From Acinetobacter sp. XH1741 (GTDB lineage Bacteria; Pseudomonadota; Gammaproteobacteria; Pseudomonadales; Moraxellaceae), in the NCBI RefSeq assembly GCF_041021895.1, contig NZ_CP157428.1, forward strand, positions 3,658,001-3,722,000: a stretch of DNA of 64,000 nucleotides, given 5' to 3'. How positions within the stretch are numbered: the first letter of the stretch is position 1; each line of letters opens with the position of its first letter. The position numbers were made by a program, and so were the translations under genes. The notes under the pieces are model-generated. The model did not search any database. It saw only the letters and a program-made list of their open reading frames with translations, and was not told the origin of the DNA. Positions 55,677-64,000 of this stretch are shown here, piece after piece.

Positions 55677-56705
55677 TTATTGAGCTTGTTGACCAGGTTG
55701 AACTACTACAGTACGGCTACCAGTGATTGTCGCGAATACACGACGGTTCATAGCACGACCTTCTTTAGTTTTGTTGTCAGCAATCGGTTGATCCCAAGCG
55801 AAACCTTGAGTAGACAAACGAGAAGCGTCAACATTGTATTCGTTTACAAGAGCTGATTTAACAGAGTTAGCACGAGCTAAAGATAAACGTTCGTTCAACT
55901 TACGTGGACCAGTGTTATCTGTGTGACCTTCGATACGTGCAGTAGCGTTAGGGTATTCAGATAATTTTTCAGCAACTTTAGCGATTTCTGGCTTGTATTG
56001 GTCTTTGATGTTTGACTTGTTAGTATCAAAGAACACACGAAGTTCCATGTTAAGGTCTTCAGTTAACTCTTGTGGTTGTGGAGCAACTGGAGTTGGTTCA
56101 ACTGGAGCAACTTCTACTACAGGAGCAGCAGGCTTCAAGTGACCACCAAGAACTACGTTTAAACCAGCAAGAGCTGTATAACGCCAGTATTTTTCGTCAA
56201 AGTCATAAGTACCACGAGCTTCTGTACGAAGAGACAAAGCATCGTTTAAGCGATAGAATGCACCGATACCTGCGTTACCGATAGTATCTTTTTTGTCTGC
56301 ATAAATGCCATCAAATTCAGTTTTAGTTTGACCAGCACCTAATAATACGTACGGCTTAAATTTGCTGTCGTAGTTCTTAGTGATCAAATCTGAAGTTGCG
56401 TAGAAGTTACCAGCAATAGTTTTTTGCTTATATTCAGCACCAGCTACGCCAGTACCATCAAGATCACCTTTAACTTGGTTATATTCAGCTTCAAAACCTA
56501 ACCAAGGAGTTAACTCAACACCTAGTGCAGCACCAACGAATAAATCATCTTTTAATTCAGCATGACTTGTTAATTTATCGTTGTTATGATCGGTGTCTTG
56601 CCAAGTATAACCAACCAATAGTGGAGTAACAGTTACGCCAGCATTAGCAGCAGCTAATGGAGCAGCAACCAGCATAGTAGCAAGTGCAATACGACTCAAT
56701 TTCAT
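55677..56705 (-). CDS. ompA: Major outer-membrane porin OmpA
   Basis: Start ATG at 56705 after GGAGG (GGAGGATATCCATG); 11 codons are open upstream. 342 residues: signal peptide [22 protein letters not shown], eight-stranded barrel (about 23-195), a Pro-rich hinge ([20 protein letters not shown]) and a C-terminal OmpA domain with [20 protein letters not shown], holding the Asp/Arg pair that binds diaminopimelate in peptidoglycan. The C-terminal domain and hinge match Acinetobacter OmpA as I know it. The barrel loops ([31 protein letters not shown]) are shorter and differ from the A. baumannii reference form. Abundant slow porin and adhesin. Confidence 0.96.
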   Translation of the reverse strand: MKLSRIALATMLVAAPLAAANAGVTVTPLLVGYTWQDTDHNNDKLTSHAELKDDLFVGAALGVELTPWLGFEAEYNQVKGDLDGTGVAGAEYKQKTIAGNFYATSDLITKNYDSKFKPYVLLGAGQTKTEFDGIYADKKDTIGNAGIGAFYRLNDALSLRTEARGTYDFDEKYWRYTALAGLNVVLGGHLKPAAPVVEVAPVEPTPVAPQPQELTEDLNMELRVFFDTNKSNIKDQYKPEIAKVAEKLSEYPNATARIEGHTDNTGPRKLNERLSLARANSVKSALVNEYNVDASRLSTQGFAWDQPIADNKTKEGRAMNRRVFATITGSRTVVVQPGQQAQ

Positions 56706-57084
56706 GGATATCCTCCAGAGATAACAATTGTTGTTCAAGCTCAGCCTAAATTTATTGGCCCCTGAGATATTTTTACCCCAGTATTATTTTTAAGCTATTC
56801 ACATTTGAATCATACAAACACTTGATAAACTTTCCAAGTGCTTGATAATTTTAATCAAGTAAATTATTGACAAAATTACTTACAATTTCCGTTGTAATTC
56901 GGTAATTTTTTACTCAACTAGCAAATATGAACAACTTCGTTGTTTCGCTTCCGGTGATTTTACCAGTATTATTGCCAACTGATAACCCTTATTTAATTTT
57001 GTGTTTCCTTATTATAAAAAATAATATAAATCATTGTCAGAAAACATAAAATTGCTCTATTTATACATATATTAAGGTTTCTTA
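56706..57084. promoter_or_regulatory. ompA upstream region and long untranslated leader
   Basis: No gene visible. For ompA, TTGTCA (56873-56868), 17-base spacer and AATTAT (56850-56845) is a candidate promoter, implying an untranslated leader of about 135 bases. Two short palindromes overlap it: CACTTG...CAAGTG (56819-56840) and CTTGAT...ATCAAG (56841-56859). The remainder leads to the divergent fimT-like gene and is strongly AT-rich. Confidence 0.45.
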
Positions 57085-57600
57085 ATGTTTAAATCTCCTG
57101 GTTTTACTATGGTTGAGCTTTCTATAACCCTCGTAATTCTTATGATTATGTCAGTTATAGCCATTCCTTTATACCATCAAATTATGGCATCTGTAGAGTC
57201 AAAAAACACTCCGCGCATACTCACAATTCATATACAAAAAGCCAAATATGACGCAATTATCAGACATAAGAACATCGTTATATGTCCAAGTTCTGATCAA
57301 TTGGCCTGTAATACCAACTGGAATAACAATTTAATTAGCTTTGTTGATAACAATCGTAATCTCCAACATGATGTAAATGAAGAATTATTATCCTCTATAG
57401 ATCTTAACCATCATTATGGTTCTATGAAGTTACAACGTTTTGGAAAAAAACAAAATAGTATTGTTTTTCAAGGAAGCTCAGGTCTTCCAATCGAGTCTAA
57501 TGGTAGTTTTATATACTGTTCTTATGATCAATTTAAAAATTTTAAATTAATCCTTAGCAAAATGGGACATATACGCTTAGAAGGACTAAAAAATTGTTAG
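57085..57600 (+). CDS. FimT/GspH-type pseudopilin
   Basis: 171 residues. Type III signal with the prepilin peptidase site after Gly6 (MFKSPG|FTMVELSITLVILMIMSVIAIPLYHQI), Glu5 of the mature protein present, then one hydrophobic helix and a soluble domain with ICPSSDQLACNTNWNNNLISFVDNNRN (near 70-96), the GspH/FimT pattern. Two Cys pairs may form disulfides. FimT-type minor pilins help pilus assembly and, in some species, DNA binding. It stands alone, away from the main minor pilin cluster. Confidence 0.87.
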   Translation: MFKSPGFTMVELSITLVILMIMSVIAIPLYHQIMASVESKNTPRILTIHIQKAKYDAIIRHKNIVICPSSDQLACNTNWNNNLISFVDNNRNLQHDVNEELLSSIDLNHHYGSMKLQRFGKKQNSIVFQGSSGLPIESNGSFIYCSYDQFKNFKLILSKMGHIRLEGLKNC

Positions 57601-57709
57601 AACTCTGCAGTCTAAATGCAGAACCTAATCCTGTCCCTATTTTGCAATATACTGCTTAAGTTTTAAAATTTTCTTAATTTGAGATAAAGAACAATCGGAG
57701 ATTACAACA

Positions 57710-58885
57710 ATGACTGACATCGTAATTGTTAATGGTGCTCGTACGGCTATGGGTGGTTTTCAAGGATCATTATCTGGTCTAACTGCTCCCGAATTAGGTG
57801 CGGCAACAATTAAAGAAGCAATCGTACGAGCAGGTTTGCAGCCTACTGATGTCGAAGAAGTCATTATGGGTTGTGTTCTTCCTGCTGGCTTAAAACAAGG
57901 CCCTGCTCGCCAAGCAATGCGCAAAGCTGGTTTACCTGATTCAACAGGCGCTGTGACAATTAATAAGCTATGTGGTTCGGGCATGAAAGCCGTGATGCAA
58001 GCAGCTGATATGATTAAAGCAGGCAGCGCCGAAATTGTAGTGGCTGGCGGTATGGAGTCTATGACAAATGCTCCGTATGTTTTACCAAAAGCACGTGCAG
58101 GTTATCGTATGGGTCATGGTGAAATTAAAGACCATATGTTCTTTGATGGTTTAGAAGATGCTGAAACAGGTCGTTTAATGGGTTCATTTGCCCAAGATAT
58201 GGCAAATACACGCGGTTATACACGTGAGCAAATGGATGACTTTGCAATTCGTTCTTTGAAACGCGCTCAAACTGCGATTACTGAAGGCTATTTTAAAGAC
58301 GAAATTGTTCCCGTTACTGTGTCTACCCGTAAAGGTGATGTCGTTGTTGACCAAGATGAACAGCCTTTAAATGCAAAAATTGACAAGATTCCTTCACTCA
58401 AACCAGCTTTTGCAAAAGACGGTACCATTACCGCAGCTAATGCAAGTTCTATCTCGGATGGTGCATCTGCACTGGTGTTAACTTCGAGTGAAGTGGCTAC
58501 CCAACGTGGCTTACAACCGCTTGCTAAAATTATTGCAACAGCTTCAAACTCTCAGCATCCCTCAGAATTTACAATTGCTCCAGTAGGTGCTATCGAAAAA
58601 GTTCTTAAAAAAGCGGGATGGAATGCTCAGGACGTAGACCTTTGGGAAATTAATGAAGCATTTGCGATGGTTACTATGTGTCCAATTGATGACTTCAAAC
58701 TTGATGCCGAAAAAGTCAACATCAATGGCGGTGCTTGTGCGCTAGGCCATCCTGTAGGTTCTACGGGCTCTCGTATTATTCTTACGCTGATTCATGCACT
58801 AAAACGTACGGGTGGTAAAAAAGGTATTGCTGCTCTTTGTATTGGTGGTGGTGAGGCAACAGCTGTTGCAGTTGAACTTATTTAA
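57710..58885 (+). CDS. Acetyl-CoA acetyltransferase (thiolase)
   Basis: 391 residues, full-length thiolase. The nucleophile is Cys88 (VTINKLCGSGMKAV), the His is in NGGACALGHPVGSTGSR near 335-350, and the second Cys in ALCIGGGEATAV near 377. PVTVSTRKGDVVVDQDEQ is the loop domain. It condenses or cleaves acetyl-CoA/acetoacetyl-CoA, in ketone body, fatty acid or polyester precursor metabolism. Without a neighbouring dehydrogenase the exact pathway is open. Own terminator. Confidence 0.93.
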   Translation: MTDIVIVNGARTAMGGFQGSLSGLTAPELGAATIKEAIVRAGLQPTDVEEVIMGCVLPAGLKQGPARQAMRKAGLPDSTGAVTINKLCGSGMKAVMQAADMIKAGSAEIVVAGGMESMTNAPYVLPKARAGYRMGHGEIKDHMFFDGLEDAETGRLMGSFAQDMANTRGYTREQMDDFAIRSLKRAQTAITEGYFKDEIVPVTVSTRKGDVVVDQDEQPLNAKIDKIPSLKPAFAKDGTITAANASSISDGASALVLTSSEVATQRGLQPLAKIIATASNSQHPSEFTIAPVGAIEKVLKKAGWNAQDVDLWEINEAFAMVTMCPIDDFKLDAEKVNINGGACALGHPVGSTGSRIILTLIHALKRTGGKKGIAALCIGGGEATAVAVELI

Positions 58886-58903
58886 TTAAAAATAAATATT
58901 AAG

Positions 58904-58927
58904 AATCCCACTTCGGTGGGATTTTTT
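58904..58927 (+). terminator. Intrinsic terminator of the thiolase gene
   Basis: AATCCCAC, tetraloop TTCG, GTGGGATT and further T; 18 bases past the stop. Confidence 0.93.
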
Positions 58928-59014
58928 AATGGAAAATTTACAAAAAAAGACCCACAAAATCACTTTTAAGTTTTAACTTATTCCTTTAAACGAAAACAAC
59001 AATGGACAATAACA

Positions 59015-59458
59015 ATGCAACTCAATCACTATCTGAATTTCCAAGGTCAAGCAGAGCAAGCCTTTAACTTTTATAAATCGGTCTTTGGCGGAGAGTTCGC
59101 CATGCTGAGCCGCTATGGTGATATGCCATCGCAAGAAGGAGTGACGTTATCGGAAGCCAATAAAAATTTGGTCCTGCATGTTTCTCTACCTATTAACGAA
59201 TACACTGTGCTGATGGCATCTGATACCAATGATCAGTTCTGTGCTCCCAATAGTGTATTTACTCAAGGCAATAATCACTATATCGCGATTAACCTTGAAA
59301 AGGATGAACAAGAAAAGGCTAAACAGCTTTTTGATGCTTTATCTGTAAATGGCCAAATTGAAATGCCTCTAGAAAAGACTTTCTGGGGGGCATTGTATGG
59401 CGCTTTTACTGACCAGTTCGGCATAAAGTGGATGGTTAATTGCCAATTAGACACTTAA
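59015..59458 (+). CDS. VOC-superfamily (PhnB-like) protein
   Basis: 147 residues. NHYLNFQGQAEQAFNFYKSVFGGEFAMLSRYGDMP at the start and FWGALYGAFTDQFGIKWMVN at the end are the PhnB/YjdN-type VOC signature (two beta-alpha-beta-beta-beta modules). Metal ligands are degenerate in this subgroup; function unknown. Monocistronic. Confidence 0.88.
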   Translation: MQLNHYLNFQGQAEQAFNFYKSVFGGEFAMLSRYGDMPSQEGVTLSEANKNLVLHVSLPINEYTVLMASDTNDQFCAPNSVFTQGNNHYIAINLEKDEQEKAKQLFDALSVNGQIEMPLEKTFWGALYGAFTDQFGIKWMVNCQLDT

Positions 59459-59467
59459 TCTCCACCA

Positions 59468-59497
59468 TAAAAAATCCCGCAATGTGCGGGATTTTTT
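59468..59497. terminator. Bidirectional terminator
   Basis: AATCCCGC, loop AATGT, GCGGGATT with A and T runs on the flanks; serves the VOC gene (+) and the cysI operon (-). Confidence 0.93.
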
Positions 59498-59510
59498 ATG
59501 TCAGCATATA

Positions 59511-59996
59511 TTAAGCGCCAGTTTGATAGCATGCTTGTGGTACAGCTGTTGAAGCTTGATATGGATGAGTAAAGTCTTGCAAACCAGCTGCCGCTTCTTG
59601 TACATCTTTACCTTCTTTCACGACAAAGCTGTCAAAACCAGAACGTTTTAGGTAGTTTAAAACATCCTTAAACACATCACCTGTTGCACGAAGTTCACCT
59701 TTGAAACCTTGGCGACGCAATAATGCAGCGAATGAATAACCACGCCCATCACCAAAACCTGCAAACTCAATGAAAATTGCATCAAGTTCATTTAATGGAA
59801 ATGTATGATCTTCAGGTGAATCATTCACAGTCACATACAAAGCTTTTTTGCCTTGAATGCTAGTTAATTGATCTAGTTGAGCTGTTGTTACAACTACATC
59901 ACCTTGAGGAATAGCACCATCTTCCGCAATGATTTGATACGTATTGTCTGTAATCGTGCCATCTTTATAAAGCACTGGTAGAGCTGTATTAAGCAT
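59511..59996 (-). CDS. DUF934 protein, partner of sulfite reductase
   Basis: Start ATG at 59996, seven bases after AAGGAG; a GTG two codons upstream sits against the binding site and is less likely. 161 residues with DUF934 blocks: TTAQLDQLTSIQGKKALYVTVNDSPEDHTFPLNELDAIFIEFAGFGDGRGYSFAALLRRQGFKGELRATGDVFKDVLNYLKRSGFDSFVV. It overlaps the end of cysI by eight bases, so translation is coupled. DUF934 proteins are regularly placed behind cysI in proteobacteria and are thought to assist it, but the activity is not known. Confidence 0.9.
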   Translation of the reverse strand: MLNTALPVLYKDGTITDNTYQIIAEDGAIPQGDVVVTTAQLDQLTSIQGKKALYVTVNDSPEDHTFPLNELDAIFIEFAGFGDGRGYSFAALLRRQGFKGELRATGDVFKDVLNYLKRSGFDSFVVKEGKDVQEAAAGLQDFTHPYQASTAVPQACYQTGA

Positions 59997-61632
59997 ATGC
60001 ACGCTCCTTAAATGGTTGAATTCCTACACGACGATATGTGTCAACAAAACGCTCACCTTCCATACGTAAATCAAGATAAGTATTTAACACTTCTTCAATA
60101 ACGTCTGGAACAGCATCCGCTGCAAATGATGGGCCTAAGATGTCACCGATTGATGCATCATGATCTGAATTACCACCTAATGTAATTTGGTAGAATTCAG
60201 CACCTTTTTTGTCTACACCTAAAATACCAATGTTACCTACATGGTGGTGACCACAGGCATTCATACAACCAGAAATATTTAGATCTAAATGTCCAAGATC
60301 ATAAACTTTATCTAAGTCATCGAAACGGCGAGTAATTGCTTCGGCAATCGGAATTGATTTTGCATTTGCAAGTGAACAGAAATCACCACCTGGGCAACTA
60401 ATAATATCGGTAATAAAACCAATATGAGCACGTGCCATATTTTGTTGTTCAAGCGCTTGCCAGACATCAAACAAATCTTTTTGAGGTACATCTGCTAAAG
60501 CAATGTTTTGTTCGTGAGTCGTGCGAAGTTCACCGAACGTATATTTATCAGCAAGATCTGCAATGAAGTTCATTTCTTCAGTGGTCATATCACCCGGTGC
60601 AATACCTGCACGTTTTAGAGAAATCGTAACAATACGATAGCCCTTTACTTTATGCGCATGCGTGTTGATATTGAACCATTGCTTGAATTTTGGATGCTCA
60701 GCAAATAAAGCCGTAAAGTCTTCATCAGCTAAATCTTGATATTCAAACGGTGTGAACTCTTCATCCAGTTTTTTCAAGATTTCTGGCTGAATTTTCAATG
60801 CTTCACGTGTATGTTCAAACTCAGCTTCAACTTTCTGTGCAAATACTTCAGGCGTTAATGCTTTAACCAAGATTTTGATACGTGCTTTGTATTTGTTATC
60901 ACGACGGCCATGTAAGTTATAAACACGTAGAACCGCTTCTAAATAAGCAATTAAATCTTCACGTGGTAAAAACTCACGAATAACGCTACCAATGATTGGG
61001 GTACGGCCTAAACCACCACCCGCCATAATTTTATAGCCGATCTCGCCCGCATCATTACGTACGATATAAACACCAATATCATGGAATGCAGTTGCTGCGC
61101 GGTCTTTTTCTTCAAGTGCAGAAACAGCAATTTTGAACTTACGTGGCAAGAATGCAAATTCAGGGTGGAAGGTACTCCACTGACGAATCAACTCACATGT
61201 TGGACGTGGGTCTGCAATTTCACCAGCGACTACACCTGCATATTGGTCAGTTGTTGTGTTACGAATACAGTTACCACTGGTTTGAATGGCATGCATTTGT
61301 ACAGTTGCAAGTTCTGCCAAAATGTCTGGCACATCTTCAAGTGCTGGCCAGTTTAACTGGATGTTTTGACGTGTAGATACGTGCGCATAACCACGGTCAT
61401 ACTGTGTTGAAACTTCAGCAACTTTACGTAATTGTTTAGAATTCATTAAACCATACGGCACAGCAATACGCAGCATAGGCGCATAACGTTGCACATATAA
61501 ACCATTTTGCAAACGTAATGGACGATATTCATCTTCAGAAAGTTTGCCAGCTAAATAGCGTTCAGTCTGATCACGGAACTGAGCAACTCGTTCATTAACC
61601 AGCTGCTGGTCGAAATCGGTATATAAATACAT
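59989..61632 (-). CDS. cysI: Sulfite reductase hemoprotein (nitrite/sulfite reductase)
   Basis: 547 residues. Siroheme/4Fe-4S ligands: C-x5-C in SCPGGDFCSLA and C-x3-C in SGCMNACGHHHVGNIG near 415-460. Both ferredoxin-like half domains are visible (N-terminal RLQNGLYVQRYAPMLRIAVPYGLMNSKQLRKVAEV, STRQNIQLNWP, SGNCIRNTTTDQYAG). It reduces sulfite to sulfide for cysteine synthesis. No flavoprotein (cysJ) neighbour, as in many Acinetobacter-type pathways where electrons come from another donor. A cluster of inverted repeats lies in the upstream 100 bases. Confidence 0.94.
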   Translation of the reverse strand: MYLYTDFDQQLVNERVAQFRDQTERYLAGKLSEDEYRPLRLQNGLYVQRYAPMLRIAVPYGLMNSKQLRKVAEVSTQYDRGYAHVSTRQNIQLNWPALEDVPDILAELATVQMHAIQTSGNCIRNTTTDQYAGVVAGEIADPRPTCELIRQWSTFHPEFAFLPRKFKIAVSALEEKDRAATAFHDIGVYIVRNDAGEIGYKIMAGGGLGRTPIIGSVIREFLPREDLIAYLEAVLRVYNLHGRRDNKYKARIKILVKALTPEVFAQKVEAEFEHTREALKIQPEILKKLDEEFTPFEYQDLADEDFTALFAEHPKFKQWFNINTHAHKVKGYRIVTISLKRAGIAPGDMTTEEMNFIADLADKYTFGELRTTHEQNIALADVPQKDLFDVWQALEQQNMARAHIGFITDIISCPGGDFCSLANAKSIPIAEAITRRFDDLDKVYDLGHLDLNISGCMNACGHHHVGNIGILGVDKKGAEFYQITLGGNSDHDASIGDILGPSFAADAVPDVIEEVLNTYLDLRMEGERFVDTYRRVGIQPFKERAYA

Positions 61633-61687
61633 GGCGTATGGCTAGTAGATTCATTATTAAGGCGGATAGCATAGCGAGCTTTTATTC

Positions 61688-61733
61688 ATCAATAAAATGC
61701 TTTTTTTGCATATTTAATAACGGTTTTATTGAT
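61688..61733 (-). promoter_or_regulatory. Repeated half-sites upstream of cysI
   Basis: ATCAATAAAA (61688-61697) is the reverse complement of TTTTATTGAT (61724-61733), and a third half-site TTTTATT (61680-61686) forms a small palindrome with the first. They lie 48 to 101 bases before the cysI start. A regulator-binding role (for example a LysR-type cysteine regulator) is inference. Confidence 0.4.
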
Positions 61734-61753
61734 AAGCTCATATAGATCGACAT

Positions 61754-61784
61754 AAAAAAGCCCAGATAAATCTGGGCTTTCTTT
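61754..61784 (-). terminator. Intrinsic terminator of gcd
   Basis: AAAAAGCCCAGAT and ATCTGGGCTTT around a two-base centre; 12 bases past the gcd stop; minus strand ends in six T. Confidence 0.88.
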
Positions 61785-61795
61785 ATAGCAAACGT

Positions 61796-64000
61796 TTATT
61801 TGTTATCTGGTAATGCGTAAGCCACTAAATAGTCGCCCATTTTTGTACCAAATGAACCATGACCACCAGCCATGATTACAACATATTGCTTACCGTTGAT
61901 TTCATAAGTCATTGGTGTTGCTTGTCCACCTGCTGGTAAACGCGCTTCCCAAAGTTTTTTACCATTTGTGACGTTAAACGCACGGATGTAATTATCTTGA
62001 GTTGCACCAACAAACATAACATTACCTGCAGTAGAGATTGAACCACCTAAACCAGGTACACCAATTTTCACAGCTGGTAATTGGAACAGTTTTGGTAAAC
62101 TATCACGGATAGTACCAATACGTTTTTTCCATACTACTTCATGTGTTTTCAAATCTACGCCAGCAACATAACCCCAAGCTGGTTGTTTACAAGGTAAACC
62201 AAGTGGAGATAAGAATGCGCTGATTTCCACACCATAAGGTACGCCATACATTGGCTGAATACCTTGCTCAGTTCCTGCACCTTTTGCAGTTTCTGCGCGG
62301 TTCGGATCTTCAGGAATTAGACGGCTTACAAATGGCAGACCAATCGGGTTCATCACAGCAACCTGACGGTCAGGGTTAACCGACATACCGCCCCATTCAA
62401 ACACACCTAAGTTACCAGGGAAAACTAGAGTACCGTTTTCTGATGGTGGTGTATAAATACCATCGTAATTTAGACGTTTGAAAGATACACGACACATGAG
62501 CTGATCAAGCATTGTGGCACCCCACATATCTTTATCAGTCAATTTATCTTGTGGCGCCAAGTTCAAATCAGAGAATGGCTGAGTTTTTGAATAATGCTCG
62601 CCTTTGGTTTGTGGTCCGCGCTTAACTGTTTGTGGAACTGGTTTTTCAGTTACAGGAACAATTGGCTGGCCATTACGACGATCAAGAACAAAGGCATTAC
62701 CTGTTTTAGTCAATACATAGATTGCGGGAACAGTTTTACCTGCTTTGTCTTTAATATCGGCCAAAGATGGTTGAGACGGTACGTCCATATCCCACAAATC
62801 GTGATGAGTGGTCTGGAAGTTCCATATCAATTTACCAGTTGAAGCATTAATCGCTAACATTGAGTTCGCATAACGTTCTTTCAACTCAGTACGGTCACCA
62901 CCCCAGATATCCGGAGTACCTACACCTGTTGGAACATAAACAATATCAAGTTTGGCATCGTATGCTAAAGGTGCCCAAGCATTTGGCGAGTTATGAACAA
63001 ATGTCGTACCTTCGCCTGGCATTGCATTTGGATCTGCTGCACCCGTATCGAATGCCCAAAGAAGCTTACCAGTGTTAACATCGTATCCACGAATTACACC
63101 AGATGGCTCTTTACTTGAATAGTTGTCTGTTACAGAACCGGCAATTACGACAGTTGAACCTGTCACAACACCAGGAGATGTTGGGTTATAACCACCTGGG
63201 TAAGCATATGGCATGAATTTTTGTAAATTCACTTCACCATTTTCACCAAAGTCAGTACATGCTTTACCAGTGTCAGCATTCACAGCAACTAAACGTCCGT
63301 CATTAACTGGTACAAATACCTTACGTGGACATTGAGTTGAAGTTGATTTTTTAGTTTGTAAACTTGTCGCAAATTCAGTTGTGTTATTTGCGTCGTAGTA
63401 CATTACACCACGGCAAGTTAAATGCTGGAACGTTTTATCCGTTTTTAACTTCGGATCAAAACGCCATTTTTCTTTACCTGTTGCTGGATCAATCGCAATT
63501 AACTGTTGGTGAGCCGTACAGATAAACATGTTATTACCAATTTTAATTGGCGTAACCTGATTGGTTGTTTCACCCGAATCATTATCTGTTTTGAAATCAC
63601 CAGTACGAAGTGTCCAAGCCACTTTTAGGTCTTTTACGTTCTGGTCATTAATCTGTTTCAATGGAGAATAACGCTCACCCGCTTGAGTACGACCATAAGC
63701 TGGCCAGTCACTCTCTGCTACACCTGGAACAGCTTGAGCAGTTTCAGGTTGAGGCGTTTTAATTTCACCATTGATTTCTTGCGGATCGTTGAAAATAGAA
63801 TAAACCATCAACACGATTGCAATAGCTAAAGTTGAAGATAAGGCAACTTTACTTGATCCAAGGTTGTTGATTCCACGAGTTACAGCCGGAACCAATAACC
63901 ATAAACCAAGAATACCTAAAATATCTAAACGTGGTGCAAGCGCCCAAAAGTCTGTTCCAACTTCCCAGACACTCCAGATAATGGTACCTAGCATTAATGC
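61796..64000 (-). CDS. gcd: PQQ-dependent membrane glucose dehydrogenase (N-terminus cut by window edge)
   Basis: 735 residues in the window, the frame running on past 64000, so the start is missing. At the visible N-terminal end are the last membrane helices (LDILGILGLWLLVPAV; LSSTLAIAIVLMVYSIF), then the periplasmic eight-bladed PQQ propeller: SDWPAYGRTQAGERYSPLKQIN, LKVAWTLRTGDFKTD, TCRGVMYYD, PLAYDAKLDIVYVPTGVGTPDIWGGDRTE, HHDLWDMDVPSQPSL and TPMTYEINGKQYVVIMAGGHGSFGTKMGDYLVAYALPD. It oxidises glucose to gluconolactone and feeds electrons to ubiquinone. Needs PQQ and Ca/Mg. Confidence 0.96.
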   Translation of the reverse strand, partial: ALMLGTIIWSVWEVGTDFWALAPRLDILGILGLWLLVPAVTRGINNLGSSKVALSSTLAIAIVLMVYSIFNDPQEINGEIKTPQPETAQAVPGVAESDWPAYGRTQAGERYSPLKQINDQNVKDLKVAWTLRTGDFKTDNDSGETTNQVTPIKIGNNMFICTAHQQLIAIDPATGKEKWRFDPKLKTDKTFQHLTCRGVMYYDANNTTEFATSLQTKKSTSTQCPRKVFVPVNDGRLVAVNADTGKACTDFGENGEVNLQKFMPYAYPGGYNPTSPGVVTGSTVVIAGSVTDNYSSKEPSGVIRGYDVNTGKLLWAFDTGAADPNAMPGEGTTFVHNSPNAWAPLAYDAKLDIVYVPTGVGTPDIWGGDRTELKERYANSMLAINASTGKLIWNFQTTHHDLWDMDVPSQPSLADIKDKAGKTVPAIYVLTKTGNAFVLDRRNGQPIVPVTEKPVPQTVKRGPQTKGEHYSKTQPFSDLNLAPQDKLTDKDMWGATMLDQLMCRVSFKRLNYDGIYTPPSENGTLVFPGNLGVFEWGGMSVNPDRQVAVMNPIGLPFVSRLIPEDPNRAETAKGAGTEQGIQPMYGVPYGVEISAFLSPLGLPCKQPAWGYVAGVDLKTHEVVWKKRIGTIRDSLPKLFQLPAVKIGVPGLGGSISTAGNVMFVGATQDNYIRAFNVTNGKKLWEARLPAGGQATPMTYEINGKQYVVIMAGGHGSFGTKMGDYLVAYALPDNK

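Noticed and set aside
55602..55856. 84-residue ORF crossing the ompA terminator
   Set aside because: Runs through the terminator stem and then antisense to ompA; no support beyond a start codon and weak binding site.

Overview
The window is chromosomal DNA from an Acinetobacter, most likely the A. calcoaceticus-baumannii complex. The AT-rich base composition, the Pil-Chp chemosensory operon, the OmpA with its conserved C-terminal half, the cytoplasmic YkuD-family protein of the ElsL type, the tRNA-Val/tRNA-Asp array and the membrane quinoprotein glucose dehydrogenase all fit this. The OmpA loop sequences differ from the A. baumannii reference form I remember, so I do not assign a species. Both ends are cut genes: sbmA on the left, gcd on the right. 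I see no insertion sequence, prophage, CRISPR array or rRNA.

Layout. 1-7.8 kb: SbmA-type peptide transporter (partial), threonine ammonia-lyase, a patatin-like lipoprotein, an Na+/alanine symporter, two small unknown genes, a nitroreductase and a Bcr/CflA efflux protein. 8-14.4 kb: YccS, a YcxB-like protein, a probably Fur-controlled PepSY-flavodoxin-reductase fusion, and a YdcF-like protein. 14.6-15.4 kb: six tRNA genes (three Val-TAC, three Asp-GTC) read leftward from one strong promoter. 15.5-20 kb: the YkuD enzyme, YbaN, a DUF1853 protein, an entericidin-like lipoprotein, dapE and a frameshifted alpha/beta hydrolase. 20.2-28.8 kb: pilG-pilH-pilI-pilJ-chpA-chpC, the chemosensory system of type IV pili. 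29-38.7 kb: a coiled-coil periplasmic protein, an RND pump pair, proS and small stress or housekeeping proteins. 38.9-47.7 kb: dsbC, a Sel1-repeat protein, an AEC carrier, an OYE-family reductase behind a PqqU-like TonB receptor, two divergent DNA glycosylases (AAG and mutM), a parvulin, a GGCT-like protein and mscL. 48-53.9 kb: typA, xanP, rsmC, lysP. 54-57.6 kb: rtcB with a structured leader and a small basic gene behind it, then ompA and a FimT-like pseudopilin. 57.7-64 kb: a thiolase, a VOC protein, cysI with a DUF934 partner, and gcd.

Most of the window is conserved core genome. The signal that stands out is the 5' region of rtcB: a near-perfect palindrome over a candidate promoter, a nine-codon ORF with a very strong Shine-Dalgarno, several mutually exclusive stems and an intrinsic terminator just before the RNA ligase gene, which is followed three bases later by an unrecognised 52-residue basic protein. 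This looks like a leader-controlled RNA-repair operon. Other points of note are the PqqU-like receptor in the same window as a PQQ-dependent dehydrogenase, a one-base frameshift in a hydrolase, a duplicated stem-loop arm behind ybaN, and a 12-bp perfect hairpin inside the Pil-Chp operon.
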